The translations under genes were made by a program, and so were the position numbers. From Pseudomonas sp. LD120 (GTDB lineage: Bacteria > Pseudomonadota > Gammaproteobacteria > Pseudomonadales > Pseudomonadaceae), in assembly GCF_009861525.1 (NCBI RefSeq), contig NZ_WVHL01000006.1, positions 124,001 through 188,000 on the forward strand: 64,000 nucleotides of DNA. The letters are read 5' to 3'. A model generated the notes under the pieces. That model was not told where the DNA came from and searched no databases. It saw nothing but the letters and a program-made list of their open reading frames with translations. Shown one piece after another: positions 9,587-17,488 of the stretch (positions are counted from its first letter, which is position 1; each line of letters opens with the position of its first letter).

Positions 9587-10621
9587 ATGAGCAAGTTGAT
9601 TGCAAGTCTGGGAACCTCGCTGCTGCTGAGCCTGCCACTGGCGGTACAGGCCGCCGAGAAACTCAACGTCGTGAGCTGGAGCGGCTACTTTTCGCCGCAG
9701 ATTCTCGCCAAGTTCCAGAAGCAGACCGGTATCGAAGTCACGGTGGATTCCTACGATTCCAACGAAACCCTGCTGGCCAAGCTGAAACAGGGCGGCACCG
9801 GTTATGACGTGGCGATCCCGTCCCACCAGTTCATTCCGATCCTGATCCAGGAGCAGTTGCTGGAGCGCTTCGATCCGGCCAAAGAGCCCTATTACGCCAG
9901 CGTGGTCGACAACCTGAAAAAGCCCACCTGGGACCCTGAAGGCGCCTACTCGGTGCCCTTCATCTGGGGCACCACCAGCGTGGTGCTCGACGGCGAACGC
10001 TACACAGGCCCGAGCGACAGCTACAAGGTGCTCTACCAGCCGCCGGCAGAGCTGCAGGGGCGGATCAACATGTTCGACTCGGTGAGCGAAGTGATCGACA
10101 TGGCCAGCCTGTACCTGAACATTCCGCTGTGCAGCGAAGACCCCAAGCAGATGCAGCAGATCCTCGCCCTGCTCAAGGCGCAGAAGCCCTTCGTCAAGAC
10201 CTACAGCTCCAAGGCTGGGGCGATCCGCGAGAACCTGGCGGCCGGGGAAATCGACATGTCGATGTTCTGGGGCGGCTCGTCGATGCGTGCCCGGGAGATG
10301 AAGCCCAGCCTGAAATACCTCTACCCGAAAGAAGGCGTGCTGGCCTGGGTGGACAACATGGTCATCCCCAAGGGCAGCAAGCACCCGGCGAACGCCAAGG
10401 CCTTCATCGCTTTCCTCAGCCAGCCTGAGAACGCCGCCATGACCCAGAACTTCCTCAAGCACCAGAGCCCGATCAAGGGCGTCGAACCCTTCCTCGACGC
10501 CGGTCTGAAGGATGCCCCCGAGCTGCACATTCCCGATGGCACCAAGGTGGTCTTCAGCCAGACCTGCGGCGAAGGCGCGATCCGCCTCGCCGACCGCCTG
10601 TGGACCAACCTGATGCGCTGA
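9587..10621 (+). CDS. Periplasmic polyamine-type substrate-binding protein
   Basis: Solute-binding protein of 344 residues with a signal peptide ending about residue 22 (LPLAVQAAEK). The mature part matches PotD/SpuD-type proteins (LNVVSWSGYFSPQILAKFQ, then SYDSNETLLAKL and GYDVAIPS). It delivers the ligand to the permeases encoded just upstream. Whether the ligand is spermidine, putrescine or another amine cannot be decided from the motifs seen. A strong GC hairpin follows, probably raising its level relative to the amidase downstream. Confidence 0.92.
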   Translation: MSKLIASLGTSLLLSLPLAVQAAEKLNVVSWSGYFSPQILAKFQKQTGIEVTVDSYDSNETLLAKLKQGGTGYDVAIPSHQFIPILIQEQLLERFDPAKEPYYASVVDNLKKPTWDPEGAYSVPFIWGTTSVVLDGERYTGPSDSYKVLYQPPAELQGRINMFDSVSEVIDMASLYLNIPLCSEDPKQMQQILALLKAQKPFVKTYSSKAGAIRENLAAGEIDMSMFWGGSSMRAREMKPSLKYLYPKEGVLAWVDNMVIPKGSKHPANAKAFIAFLSQPENAAMTQNFLKHQSPIKGVEPFLDAGLKDAPELHIPDGTKVVFSQTCGEGAIRLADRLWTNLMR

Positions 10622-10639
10622 GCTGCGTTGACTTCTGCC

Positions 10640-10666
10640 GCCCCGGCCTGGATGCCGGGGCGTTTC
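10640..10666 (+). terminator. Hairpin between binding-protein and amidase genes
   Basis: Perfect repeat GCCCCGGC / GCCGGGGC with a 6-base loop, followed by a weak T run (GTTTCT). It could be a partial terminator or an mRNA-stabilising hairpin between two genes of one operon. Confidence 0.6.
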
Positions 10667-10691
10667 TAAAGCCGTTTGAAAGGCCCCTGCC

Positions 10692-12155
10692 ATGATCGCC
10701 AATCCCCCCAGCGAACTGGTCCTGCTCCAGGCCCATGAACTCGCCGAGCGTATCCGCCTGCGTCAGGTTTCCTGCCGGGAAGTGATGCAGACCTACCTTG
10801 CCCACATCGAGCGCTACAACCCTCTGGTCAATGCCCTGGTCAGCCTGCAACCGGCCGAGCTACTGCTGGCCCAGGCCGACCAGCGCGACGCCGAACTGGC
10901 CCGTGGCAAGTACCGTGGCTGGATGCACGGCCTGCCCCACGCGATCAAGGACCTGTCCCTGACCCAGGGCATCCGCACCACCCTGGGCTCGCCGCTGTAC
11001 CGGGATTTCATCCCCGAGCGCGACGGCATCATGGTGGAGCGGATCAAGGCTGCCGGGGCGATCATTATCGGCAAGAGCAACACCCCGGAGTTCGGCCTCG
11101 GCTCGCAGACCTACAACCCGCTGTTCGGCACCACCGGCTGCGCCTATGACCCAAGCAAGACCGCCGGGGGCAGCAGTGGCGGCGCCGCCGCGGCGCTGGC
11201 CCTGCACCTGGTGCCGGTGGCCGACGGCAGCGACATGATGGGCTCGCTGCGCAACCCGGCGGCCTTCAACAACATCTTCGGCTTCCGACCGTCCCAGGGC
11301 CGGGTGCCCTTCGACGACAGCAGCGACCTGTTCATCGACCAGCTCGGCTACGAAGGCCCCATGGCCCGCAGCGTGCGCGACGCGGCCCTGCTGCTGTCGG
11401 TGCAGGCCGGCGGCGATGCCCGGGCGCCGCTGTCCATCGCCGAATCCGGCCAGGGCTTCGCCGCGCCACTGGAGCGTGATTTCAAGGACTCGCGCCTGGG
11501 TTGGCTGGGGGACTTCAACGGTTACCTGCCGATGGAAAAGGGCCTGCTGCAACTCTGCGAAAAGGCCTTGGGCGACTTCCGCAGCCTGGGCTGCAGCGTC
11601 GAACCGGCCAGCCCCGACTTCGCCCCCGAGCGCCTGTGGAGCAGTTGGCGCACCTTGCGCCACTGGATGGTCGCCGGCTCCCTGGGCAACGCCTATGCCG
11701 CCCCGTACAAGCGTTCACAACTCAAGGCAGAAGCCATCTGGGAAGTGGAAAACGGCCTCAAGCTGTCCGCCAGCCAGGTCTTCGACGCCTCGGTGATCCG
11801 CAGCGACTGGTACCGCGCCATTTCAAAGCTGTTCGAACGCTTCGACTACCTGCTGCTGCCCAGCGCCCAAGTCTTCCCCTTCGACAAAAACACCCCCTGG
11901 CCACGCAGCATCGAAGGCGCGGCCATGGACACCTATCACCGCTGGATGGAGGTGGTGATTCCCGGCACCTTGTCCGGCTGCCCGGTGGCCAGTGTCCAGG
12001 CCGGCTTCAATGCCGACGGCCTGCCGATGGGGTTGCAGATCATCGGCCGACACCAGGCTGACTTCGCCGTCCTGCAACTGGCCCACGCTTACGAACAGGC
12101 CAGCCGCTGGTTCCAGCGCTGCCCATCGCCGCTGATTTCCGAGGGGAAGGGATAA
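10692..12155 (+). CDS. Amidase-signature enzyme
   Basis: Amidase-signature hydrolase of 487 residues that cleaves carboxamides with a Ser-cisSer-Lys triad. Visible are the catalytic Lys region (HGLPHAIKDLS, about 76-86), the Gly/Ser-rich loop TAGGSSGGAA near 156-165, and SDMMGSLRNPAAFNNIFGFRPS near 178-199. The usual DTGGS motif reads DMMGS here, a variation seen in some amidases. It lies 70 bases after the binding protein and probably acts on the imported amine or amide, which is inference from position. Confidence 0.88.
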   Translation: MIANPPSELVLLQAHELAERIRLRQVSCREVMQTYLAHIERYNPLVNALVSLQPAELLLAQADQRDAELARGKYRGWMHGLPHAIKDLSLTQGIRTTLGSPLYRDFIPERDGIMVERIKAAGAIIIGKSNTPEFGLGSQTYNPLFGTTGCAYDPSKTAGGSSGGAAAALALHLVPVADGSDMMGSLRNPAAFNNIFGFRPSQGRVPFDDSSDLFIDQLGYEGPMARSVRDAALLLSVQAGGDARAPLSIAESGQGFAAPLERDFKDSRLGWLGDFNGYLPMEKGLLQLCEKALGDFRSLGCSVEPASPDFAPERLWSSWRTLRHWMVAGSLGNAYAAPYKRSQLKAEAIWEVENGLKLSASQVFDASVIRSDWYRAISKLFERFDYLLLPSAQVFPFDKNTPWPRSIEGAAMDTYHRWMEVVIPGTLSGCPVASVQAGFNADGLPMGLQIIGRHQADFAVLQLAHAYEQASRWFQRCPSPLISEGKG

Positions 12156-12192
12156 ACGGTTGATAGCGTAGATAATTTTTTTATAAAAACGC

Positions 12193-12221
12193 TTGACGCA
12201 TTGTCGTTCTGCGCGAATAAT
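12193..12221 (+). promoter_or_regulatory. tRNA-Met promoter
   Basis: Sigma70-type promoter: -35 TTGACG (12193-12198), 17-base spacer, -10 AATAAT (12216-12221). A GCGCGCC discriminator follows, and the tRNA starts 12 bases further on. GC-rich discriminators are typical of stringently controlled stable-RNA genes. Confidence 0.75.
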
Positions 12222-12232
12222 GCGCGCCACTT

Positions 12233-12309
12233 GGCTACATAGCTCAGTTGGTTAGAGCATAGCATTCATAATGCTGGGGTCCGGGGTTCAAGTCCCTGTG
12301 TAGCCACCA
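12233..12309 (+). tRNA. tRNA-Met (anticodon CAT)
   Basis: 77 nt with encoded CCA. The acceptor arms GGCTACA / TGTAGCC pair fully, the D-arm is AGCTCAGTTGGTTAGAGC, the anticodon loop TTCATAA gives CAT at 12267-12269, and the T-loop GGTTCAAGTCC is conserved. A fully paired first base pair and the absence of the initiator CGGG stem point to elongator tRNA-Met. Followed by its own terminator. Confidence 0.95.
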
Positions 12310-12316
12310 AGTACTA

Positions 12317-12349
12317 AAAACGGCTTACCGCAAGGTAAGCCGTTTTTTT
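12317..12349 (+). terminator. Terminator of tRNA-Met
   Basis: AAAACGGCTTACC / GGTAAGCCGTTTT stem with a GCAA tetraloop, ending in seven T. Confidence 0.93.
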
Positions 12350-12396
12350 ATGCCCGCGCAAAAGCAACTGCACGAGCGGCCTTGCAACGGCCCGTT

Positions 12397-12699
12397 CTAC
12401 TCAGGGTAGAAATGCCCCATGAACGTCAGTGTTTCTATCGCCTGAGCATATGGGGCAAACCTCAGATCGCCTTCCGCAAAAGCCCGTGCAACGTTCTGCG
12501 CATTTTCAAGGCTGTCCCACTTAGCCAGATCGACAAAGACCCGGCCTTGGGGTTCAGGGCTATACCCCGAGAACTCGATCAGCCCATCAAATCCTCGCAG
12601 CGCCTCTCGAAGCATCACGCGCAATTGCGGCATTTGGCTTTCAAAACCCTGCTTGACGGTAAAAACGGCCAACTCCAGTACATGACTGCTCTGCGTCAT
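12397..12699 (-). CDS. Small ABM-like (dimeric alpha-beta barrel) protein
   Basis: 100 residues. The pattern (VLELAVFTVKQG ... GLIEFSGYSPE ... RVFVDLAKWDSLENAQNVARAF) is that of small antibiotic-biosynthesis-monooxygenase/dimeric-barrel proteins. No catalytic residues can be named. The start has AGGAGTG eight bases upstream. It lies 63 bases downstream of the YafY-type regulator on the same strand and is probably co-expressed with it. Function unknown beyond fold. Confidence 0.7.
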   Translation of the reverse strand: MTQSSHVLELAVFTVKQGFESQMPQLRVMLREALRGFDGLIEFSGYSPEPQGRVFVDLAKWDSLENAQNVARAFAEGDLRFAPYAQAIETLTFMGHFYPE

Positions 12700-12762
12700 A
12701 CATCACTCCTTTGCTGTGGTGAAAGGCTGTCAGTATCTGGAGCCCCTACTGACAGCGTGCTG

Positions 12763-13467
12763 TCAGTGGCTGTTGACGTTCTGAGCCGCCCATTGTTCAG
12801 ACTGGAACTGCATGTAGGCACGCAGATTCCATTGCCCCTCCAGCGGCGGCTCCTGCTCAGTGATGTGTAAATGGCTGATCCGATCGACCCTGAAATCCCT
12901 GTACGCCTTTCTGCTCGTACACCAGGTTCCCACTGTCCACTTCCCGCCCCAGTAGAACAGCCCCAACGGAAACACCAGCCTGCTCGACAACTGCCCACTC
13001 AAGCTGAGATAGGAAAAACGCACCGCGCAAGCCTTTTGAATCGCCCGATGCAGGTCATCCAGGTAGTGCTGCTGTACGGTCGAGGGCCTGACCCTCAGAG
13101 CCCGAATGCTGGAAAGGCAAGGCTGTGTATTCCGCAACGGCACCGCAGCGGCCACTTTGCTCAGCAGTGTCCTGGCGCAAGCCGCCAGTTCCGCCCCCGC
13201 CGAATTTGAAAGCATCTCGACGCCCAGCATCAGCGCATCCAACTCATTCTGAGTCAGGGTCAAAGGCGGCAACTCGAAACCTTCGCGCAGCGCATAGCCG
13301 ATGCCCTGCATGCCATACAACGGAACACCGCTCACCGACAGGTCGTCGATGTAGCGATAGATAGTGCGGACCGAAACGCCAACGCGCTCGGCCAGATCTT
13401 CAGCCGTAATCGGCTGATGCACGCGGATCAGGTTGACGACCTGGAACAGTCGGTCGGACTTGCGCAC
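12763..13467 (-). CDS. YafY-type HTH/WYL transcriptional regulator
   Basis: 234 residues from a GTG start (RKSDRLFQVVNLIR), chosen because GGGAG lies just upstream and family members begin exactly here. The frame stays open to 13794 without coding character. An N-terminal HTH_11 domain (TAEDLAERVGVSVRTIYRYIDDL) is followed by a WYL-like domain (about 125-215). WYL proteins sense small ligands or nucleic acid. It probably controls the ABM-like gene that follows and possibly itself. Confidence 0.85.
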   Translation of the reverse strand: MRKSDRLFQVVNLIRVHQPITAEDLAERVGVSVRTIYRYIDDLSVSGVPLYGMQGIGYALREGFELPPLTLTQNELDALMLGVEMLSNSAGAELAACARTLLSKVAAAVPLRNTQPCLSSIRALRVRPSTVQQHYLDDLHRAIQKACAVRFSYLSLSGQLSSRLVFPLGLFYWGGKWTVGTWCTSRKAYRDFRVDRISHLHITEQEPPLEGQWNLRAYMQFQSEQWAAQNVNSH

Positions 13468-13776
13468 GTCATGCTCCCTGAGCTGTGTTTGAGAACGACT
13501 CGTCTGCGCCTCGCGCACTGGCGCCCTAGGCAAACGAGCCGTAAATGTCATCGACAAACTCGCTAAGAGCCTGGTCAGAAAAGCGGCCATCGTACTGCGT
13601 ATCGCAAGTACCGAGGCAGGCAACACACCGACCTGTGCATTGCCGCAAAAACGCAGGAGATTACGCCGCATTGATCCACAAACGCGACACCTGCATTGAG
13701 CCCCTGCCCGGGGTGAGATAGAACACTGGGGCAGTGTTTGTGAGAGCTGCGCAATCCTCACTTCAAGGGCTCGATA

Positions 13777-14616
13777 ATGACAATAAAAAACCACAGAACT
13801 TCAGTCGTTCCCTGGCTGTTCTCGCTCCTGGCCATCAGCTGTGCCCCAGCCTTCGCCGAACAGACCACGTCCCCACCCTCCAACCTGCTAACCGCCGCCG
13901 TGGCCTGGAAGCAGACCGCCGCCGAGTTCGAGGCGCTGTACTACCAGGGCTTCAACATCGCCCGAATGCGACTGGATCGCGCCCTGCAGGAACACAAGGC
14001 CGGCGACCGGCCGCTGGCGATCATCAGCGACGTCGACGACACCGTACTCAGCAGCAACAGCTACTGGGGCTACATGATCAATTCGGGCAAAGAGTTCTTC
14101 GACGACGAGGCCTGGGACAAGTGGGTCGCCGACAATGGCCCGGTGGCCACTCCGGGAGCGGTGGAATTCCTCAAGTACGCCCAGTCCAAGGGCGTCGAGG
14201 TGTTCTACGTCACCAGCCGCGACCAGGGCGAAAAGACTGACCAATACGCCCTGGCCAACCTGCGCAAGAACCAGCTGCCCTATGCCGATGAGCAGCACCT
14301 GACGGTGCACCGCGACAGCTCCAACAAAGAGCCGCGGCAGCAGGAAATCGCCAAGGACCACAACGTGGTGCTGATGCTGGGCGATAACCTCAACGACTTC
14401 AAACGCAAGTACTACGTGGCCGACGTCAAGCAGCGCAGCAGCCTGATGACCGAGGACAAGGAGCAGTTCGGGCGCAAGTTCATCCTCTTCCCCAACCCCA
14501 CCGACGGCCATTGGCTGAAAGCGATCTTCGGTGATTCCGAACCGCCGGCCACTCCGGAGAATCGGGCCAAGTTCAAGGCCGCGGCTAGCTCGACGGCCTG
14601 GCAGATGAAGCCCTGA
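13777..14616 (+). CDS. HAD-family acid phosphatase, e(P4)/class-B type
   Basis: 279 residues, exported: a signal peptide ends at about residue 27 (CAPAFA). HAD motif I is DVDDT (Asp85 nucleophile, Asp87 acid/base), motif II lies in YVTSRDQG, and motif IV is LGDNLNDF. This is the outer-membrane lipoprotein e(P4)-like 5'-nucleotidase/acid phosphatase family, which strips phosphate from nucleotides in the periplasm. A Cys at residue 22 makes lipidation conceivable, but the lipobox (AISC) is poor. Monocistronic. Confidence 0.88.
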   Translation: MTIKNHRTSVVPWLFSLLAISCAPAFAEQTTSPPSNLLTAAVAWKQTAAEFEALYYQGFNIARMRLDRALQEHKAGDRPLAIISDVDDTVLSSNSYWGYMINSGKEFFDDEAWDKWVADNGPVATPGAVEFLKYAQSKGVEVFYVTSRDQGEKTDQYALANLRKNQLPYADEQHLTVHRDSSNKEPRQQEIAKDHNVVLMLGDNLNDFKRKYYVADVKQRSSLMTEDKEQFGRKFILFPNPTDGHWLKAIFGDSEPPATPENRAKFKAAASSTAWQMKP

Positions 14617-15012
14617 TCCGGTAGCGTCACAGCCCGCGTTCAAGGACGGCCATGGTTCCCCGCGCGCCATGGCCGAGCCCCCCTTTCACTCCCTGCTGCG
14701 TCTCGGAATCGCAACATGCCCAGATCAACGCCAGCCACACCGACGGATCCAGTGACCGAACACCCTGGACTCACGCTTCCCCTACTCAGCACTCCACGGC
14801 TGCTCCTGTACCGTGCCCAGACGGCCTGACTCAGATCAATCGGTGGCCGTGTGCACGCCTGCCTGCGACCCCATGTACAGGGCCGCTGCCCCATGCCTTG
14901 CCACTGGCCGAGCGCACGGTCATGGCCACCTGTCGGCCCTGCTGTCGGCGCCACTGCTGTACATTCCCCCTCACGGACGACACCTCATTTCCCAGTGAAC
15001 GGAGCTCAACGC
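14617..15012. other. Intergenic region upstream of gamma-glutamyltransferase
   Basis: 396 bases without a credible gene. It holds a perfect 8-bp inverted repeat GGCCATGG / CCATGGCC (14648-14674) with an 11-base loop, possibly ending the phosphatase transcript, and GGAG at 15001-15004 serving the downstream GTG. Open frames crossing it have no ribosome sites and no family resemblance. Confidence 0.5.
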
Positions 15013-16842
15013 GTGTTCTCGATCTTCCCTCCCCGTCACCCCCGACTCCTCGGCCTGCTGGCCGCCGCCCTCAGCCTCAGCGCCTGCCACAACCCGCCTT
15101 CTTCCACCGCCCTGCCTGCCGCTCCGGAAATCGCTTCGGGCTACCGCACCGAGATGCAAACCCGACACGCCGACAAACACATGGCGGCCGCCGCCAACCC
15201 GCTGGCCGCCGAGGCCGGGCGCGAGATGCTGCGCAACGGTGGCTCGGCCATCGATGCGGCGATTGCCATGCAAGCGGTGCTGACCCTGGTGGAGCCGCAG
15301 TCCTCGGGGATTGGCGGCGGCGCGATGATCGTGCTCTGGGACGGCAAGGCCGTGCGCACTTATGACGGTCGCGAAACCGCGCCGGCGGGCGCCACCGAGA
15401 AACTCTTCCTGCAGGCGGACGGCAAGCCGATGCCCTTCCCCCAGGCGCAGATCGGCGGCCGCTCGGTGGGCACCCCAGGCGTGCTGCGGGCCCTGGAAAT
15501 GGCCCACCAGAAACACGGGCGCCTGCCCTGGGCGCAATTGTTCGAACCGGCGATCCGCCTGGCCGAGCAAGGCTTCGCCATCTCGCCACGCCTGCACAGC
15601 ATGATCAGCGCCGACCCGTTCCTGGCGCGTTCGCCGGACATGGCCGCGTACTTCCTGAATGCCAACGGCACGCCGAAAGCCGTGGGCACCTTGCTGAAAA
15701 ACCCGCCACTGGCCGCGGTGCTTAAACGCATCGCCCAGGAAGGCCCGGATGCCCTGTACAAGGGCCCGGTGGCCGCAGAAATCGTCGCCAAGGTCCAGGG
15801 TCACGCCAACCCCGGCAGCCTGTCGCTCAATGACCTGCAAGGCTACCGCGCCAAGGAACGCGCGCCGCTGTGCAGCGACTACAAGCGCTGGCAGGTGTGC
15901 GGCATGCCGCCGCCCTCTTCCGGCGGCGTGGCGGTGGCGCAGATCCTCGGCACCCTGCAGGCTCTGGAACAGCGCGACCCGCGCTACACCCTGGCCAACC
16001 TCAAGCCACAGAAGACCAACCTGCCTGCCGGCCTTGAGCCCGCGCCGCAAGCGGTGCACCTGATCGCCGAAGCCGAGCGCCTGGCCTATGCCGACCGCGG
16101 CTTGTATGTGGCCGACAGTGACTTTGTGCCCGTGCCGGTGGCCGGTCTGATCGCCCCGAACTACCTGGCCCAACGCGCCGCGCTGATCGGTGAGCGCAGC
16201 CTGGGCAAGGCCGAACCGGGCAAGCCCCAGGGCATCCAGGTGGTCTACGCACCGGATCGCTCGCCGATGCGCATCTCCACCTCGCAAGTGGTGGCGGTGG
16301 ATGACTTAGGCGGCGCGGTGTCCATGACCACCACGGTGGAAGCGGCCTTTGGCTCGCACCTGATGGTCCAAGGCTTCATGCTCAACAACCAGCTGACCGA
16401 TTTCTCGTTCATCCCCGAGGAAAACGGCCAGAAGGTGGCCAACCGCGTCGAACCGGGCAAGCGTCCGCGCTCATCCATGGCACCGACCCTGGTCTTCGAC
16501 CGCGCCAACGGCGAACTGCTGGCCAGCGTCGGCTCCCCCGGCGGCTCGCAGATCATCGAGTACGTGGCCAAGTCGGTGATCGGCATGCTCGACTGGAACC
16601 TCGACCCGCAAGCCGCCGTCGGCCTGCCCAACTTCGGCAGCCGCAATGGCCCTACCGAACTGGAGAAAGGCCAGTTCAGCCCCGCGCTGAAACAGGCGTT
16701 GCAAGCCCAAGGCCATGAAGTGAACGAGATCGACATGACCAGCGGCACCCAGGCCATCGTTCGCGTGCGTGATACCCAGGGCAAAGCATCCTGGGCCGGT
16801 GGCGCCGATCCACGGCGTGAAGGGGAAGCGCTGGGGGATTGA
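15013..16842 (+). CDS. ggt: Gamma-glutamyltransferase, lipoprotein form
   Basis: 609 residues from GTG 15013, chosen for GGAG eight bases upstream and because it yields a clean lipoprotein signal (LLGLLAAALSLSAC, Cys near 28). It transfers or hydrolyses gamma-glutamyl groups, notably from glutathione, in the periplasm. The N-terminal large subunit opens with HMAAAANPLAAEAGREMLRNGGSAIDAAIA. The self-cleavage/catalytic Thr is probably Thr423 in STSQ, and the GSPGGS oxyanion loop lies near 515. The typical TTHYS motif is replaced by STSQVV, so a divergent paralogue is possible. Confidence 0.88.
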   Translation: MFSIFPPRHPRLLGLLAAALSLSACHNPPSSTALPAAPEIASGYRTEMQTRHADKHMAAAANPLAAEAGREMLRNGGSAIDAAIAMQAVLTLVEPQSSGIGGGAMIVLWDGKAVRTYDGRETAPAGATEKLFLQADGKPMPFPQAQIGGRSVGTPGVLRALEMAHQKHGRLPWAQLFEPAIRLAEQGFAISPRLHSMISADPFLARSPDMAAYFLNANGTPKAVGTLLKNPPLAAVLKRIAQEGPDALYKGPVAAEIVAKVQGHANPGSLSLNDLQGYRAKERAPLCSDYKRWQVCGMPPPSSGGVAVAQILGTLQALEQRDPRYTLANLKPQKTNLPAGLEPAPQAVHLIAEAERLAYADRGLYVADSDFVPVPVAGLIAPNYLAQRAALIGERSLGKAEPGKPQGIQVVYAPDRSPMRISTSQVVAVDDLGGAVSMTTTVEAAFGSHLMVQGFMLNNQLTDFSFIPEENGQKVANRVEPGKRPRSSMAPTLVFDRANGELLASVGSPGGSQIIEYVAKSVIGMLDWNLDPQAAVGLPNFGSRNGPTELEKGQFSPALKQALQAQGHEVNEIDMTSGTQAIVRVRDTQGKASWAGGADPRREGEALGD

Positions 16843-16861
16843 GGGTTATCGGATGAACCCG

Positions 16862-16891
16862 AGGGCTGGCCGTAAGGCTGGCCCTTTTTTT
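16862..16891 (+). terminator. Terminator after ggt
   Basis: 10-bp stem AGGGCTGGCC / GGCTGGCCCT (two wobble pairs), GTAA loop, then T7. Confidence 0.9.
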
Positions 16892-16911
16892 GTGCCCGCA
16901 TTTCTGTGTCA

Positions 16912-17044
16912 TGGCGGATTGCGCAGGGACCCCTTCGGGGGTGCCGGTTCCTTTCGTGCCGGTCCGCCAACCTTGTGCAATCCGCCACCCAAATCTGCTT
17001 GGCGGCAGACGGTGGTGGTTCCCAATACGAAAGGAGTCGTCACC
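16912..17044 (+). ncRNA. Structured leader RNA upstream of the DUF3077-like gene
   Basis: A 14-bp stem pairs 16912-16925 (TGGCGGATTGCGCA) with 16974-16987, one wobble. Inside it are a C(UUCG)G tetraloop hairpin, ACCCC/GGGGT at 16929-16942, and a second hairpin CCGG (16944-16947) / CCGG (16959-16962). The 11-base loop of the second contains TCCTTTCGT (16949-16957), exactly complementary to ACGAAAGGA at 17027-17035, which holds the ribosome site of the leader ORF at 17045. A small hairpin TCTGC/GCAGA sits at 16994-17009. The pairings are seen in sequence; that the RNA regulates translation is inference. Confidence 0.6.
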
Positions 17045-17110
17045 ATGCACCACACTCGAAATCCGTCCTCCCCACACCTCCCGTCACACAAAACCGGAGG
17101 TGCCCGATGA
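17045..17110 (+). CDS. 21-residue leader ORF
   Basis: Short frame MHHTRNPSSPHLPSHKTGGA plus Arg, with AAAGGAG ending nine bases before the ATG. Its TGA overlaps the ATG of the next gene (ATGA at 17107-17110), so translation of the two would be coupled. It is Pro/Ser/His-rich and resembles no family known to me. Its ribosome site is the target of the complementary loop upstream. It may serve as a regulatory leader peptide rather than a functional protein. Confidence 0.45.
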   Translation: MHHTRNPSSPHLPSHKTGGAR

Positions 17111-17373
17111 CCACTCAATCGCCCCTGACCACCCTCGGTGAAATCCGCTTTTCCCAGTGCGGCGAACACCTGCATCCGCTGTTTCGAGTGAATGCCGACG
17201 TACCGATCAACGACGCCCTGGAACACGCCTCGGCGCTGTTGCATCTGGCAAAGCAATTCACCCTGGAGGCCGCCATGGAGCCCCGGTGTGACCGCTATGC
17301 TTGGGCGGCACACTACCTGGCAGAGATGGGCAAGGCACTGATGGACGACGTGCACGCCACGCTCTCTGCATGA
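17107..17373 (+). CDS. DUF3077-like small protein
   Basis: 88 residues. The layout (VNADVPINDALEHASALLHLAKQFTLEAAMEP ... AWAAHYLAEMGKALMDD) matches the small Pseudomonas DUF3077 proteins, often multicopy, whose function is unknown. No membrane segment or signal peptide; mostly helical. GGAGG lies six bases before the ATG, inside the upstream leader ORF. An upstream RNA structure and an overlapping leader frame suggest post-transcriptional control. Confidence 0.75.
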   Translation: MTTQSPLTTLGEIRFSQCGEHLHPLFRVNADVPINDALEHASALLHLAKQFTLEAAMEPRCDRYAWAAHYLAEMGKALMDDVHATLSA

Positions 17374-17404
17374 CCTGATCGTCCCTGAACCAACGTCGCC
17401 TGCG

Positions 17405-17428
17405 CGGGCAGATCCAGCGATCTGCCCG
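17405..17428 (+). terminator. Hairpin after the DUF3077-like gene
   Basis: Perfect 10-bp stem CGGGCAGATC / GATCTGCCCG with a 4-base loop, 32 bases past the stop. There is no T run, so it may be a weak or Rho-assisted terminator. Confidence 0.55.
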
Positions 17429-17460
17429 TACATCGCTTGACGCACTCAGCGACTTGTTTA

Positions 17461-17477
17461 AGTCCCATGACGGGACT
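17461..17477. promoter_or_regulatory. Candidate HigA operator
   Basis: Inverted repeat AGTCCC / GGGACT around ATGAC, 11 bases before the higB ATG and downstream of a TTGACG -35-like hexamer at 17437-17442. The position fits autorepression by the antitoxin. Inference. Confidence 0.45.
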
Positions 17478-17488
17478 AGGATCACGCC

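Noticed and set aside
9041..10702. Minus-strand open frame of 553 codons across the permease and binding-protein genes
   Set aside because: Covers two clearly coding plus-strand genes and has a His/Gln/Gly-rich composition typical of antisense frames.
12233..12309. tRNA-Met as an attachment site of an integrated island
   Set aside because: No integrase nearby, and no repeat of the tRNA 3' end was noticed downstream.
14652..15365. Plus-strand frame of 237 codons in the gap before ggt
   Set aside because: Pro/Arg/Ser/Cys-rich with no ribosome site, and it runs into ggt in another frame.
16912..16987. The inverted repeat before the DUF3077 gene as an ordinary terminator or REP
   Set aside because: It has no T run, the ggt terminator already lies just upstream, and it includes an ordered loop complementary to a ribosome site. 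REP-like origin is still possible.
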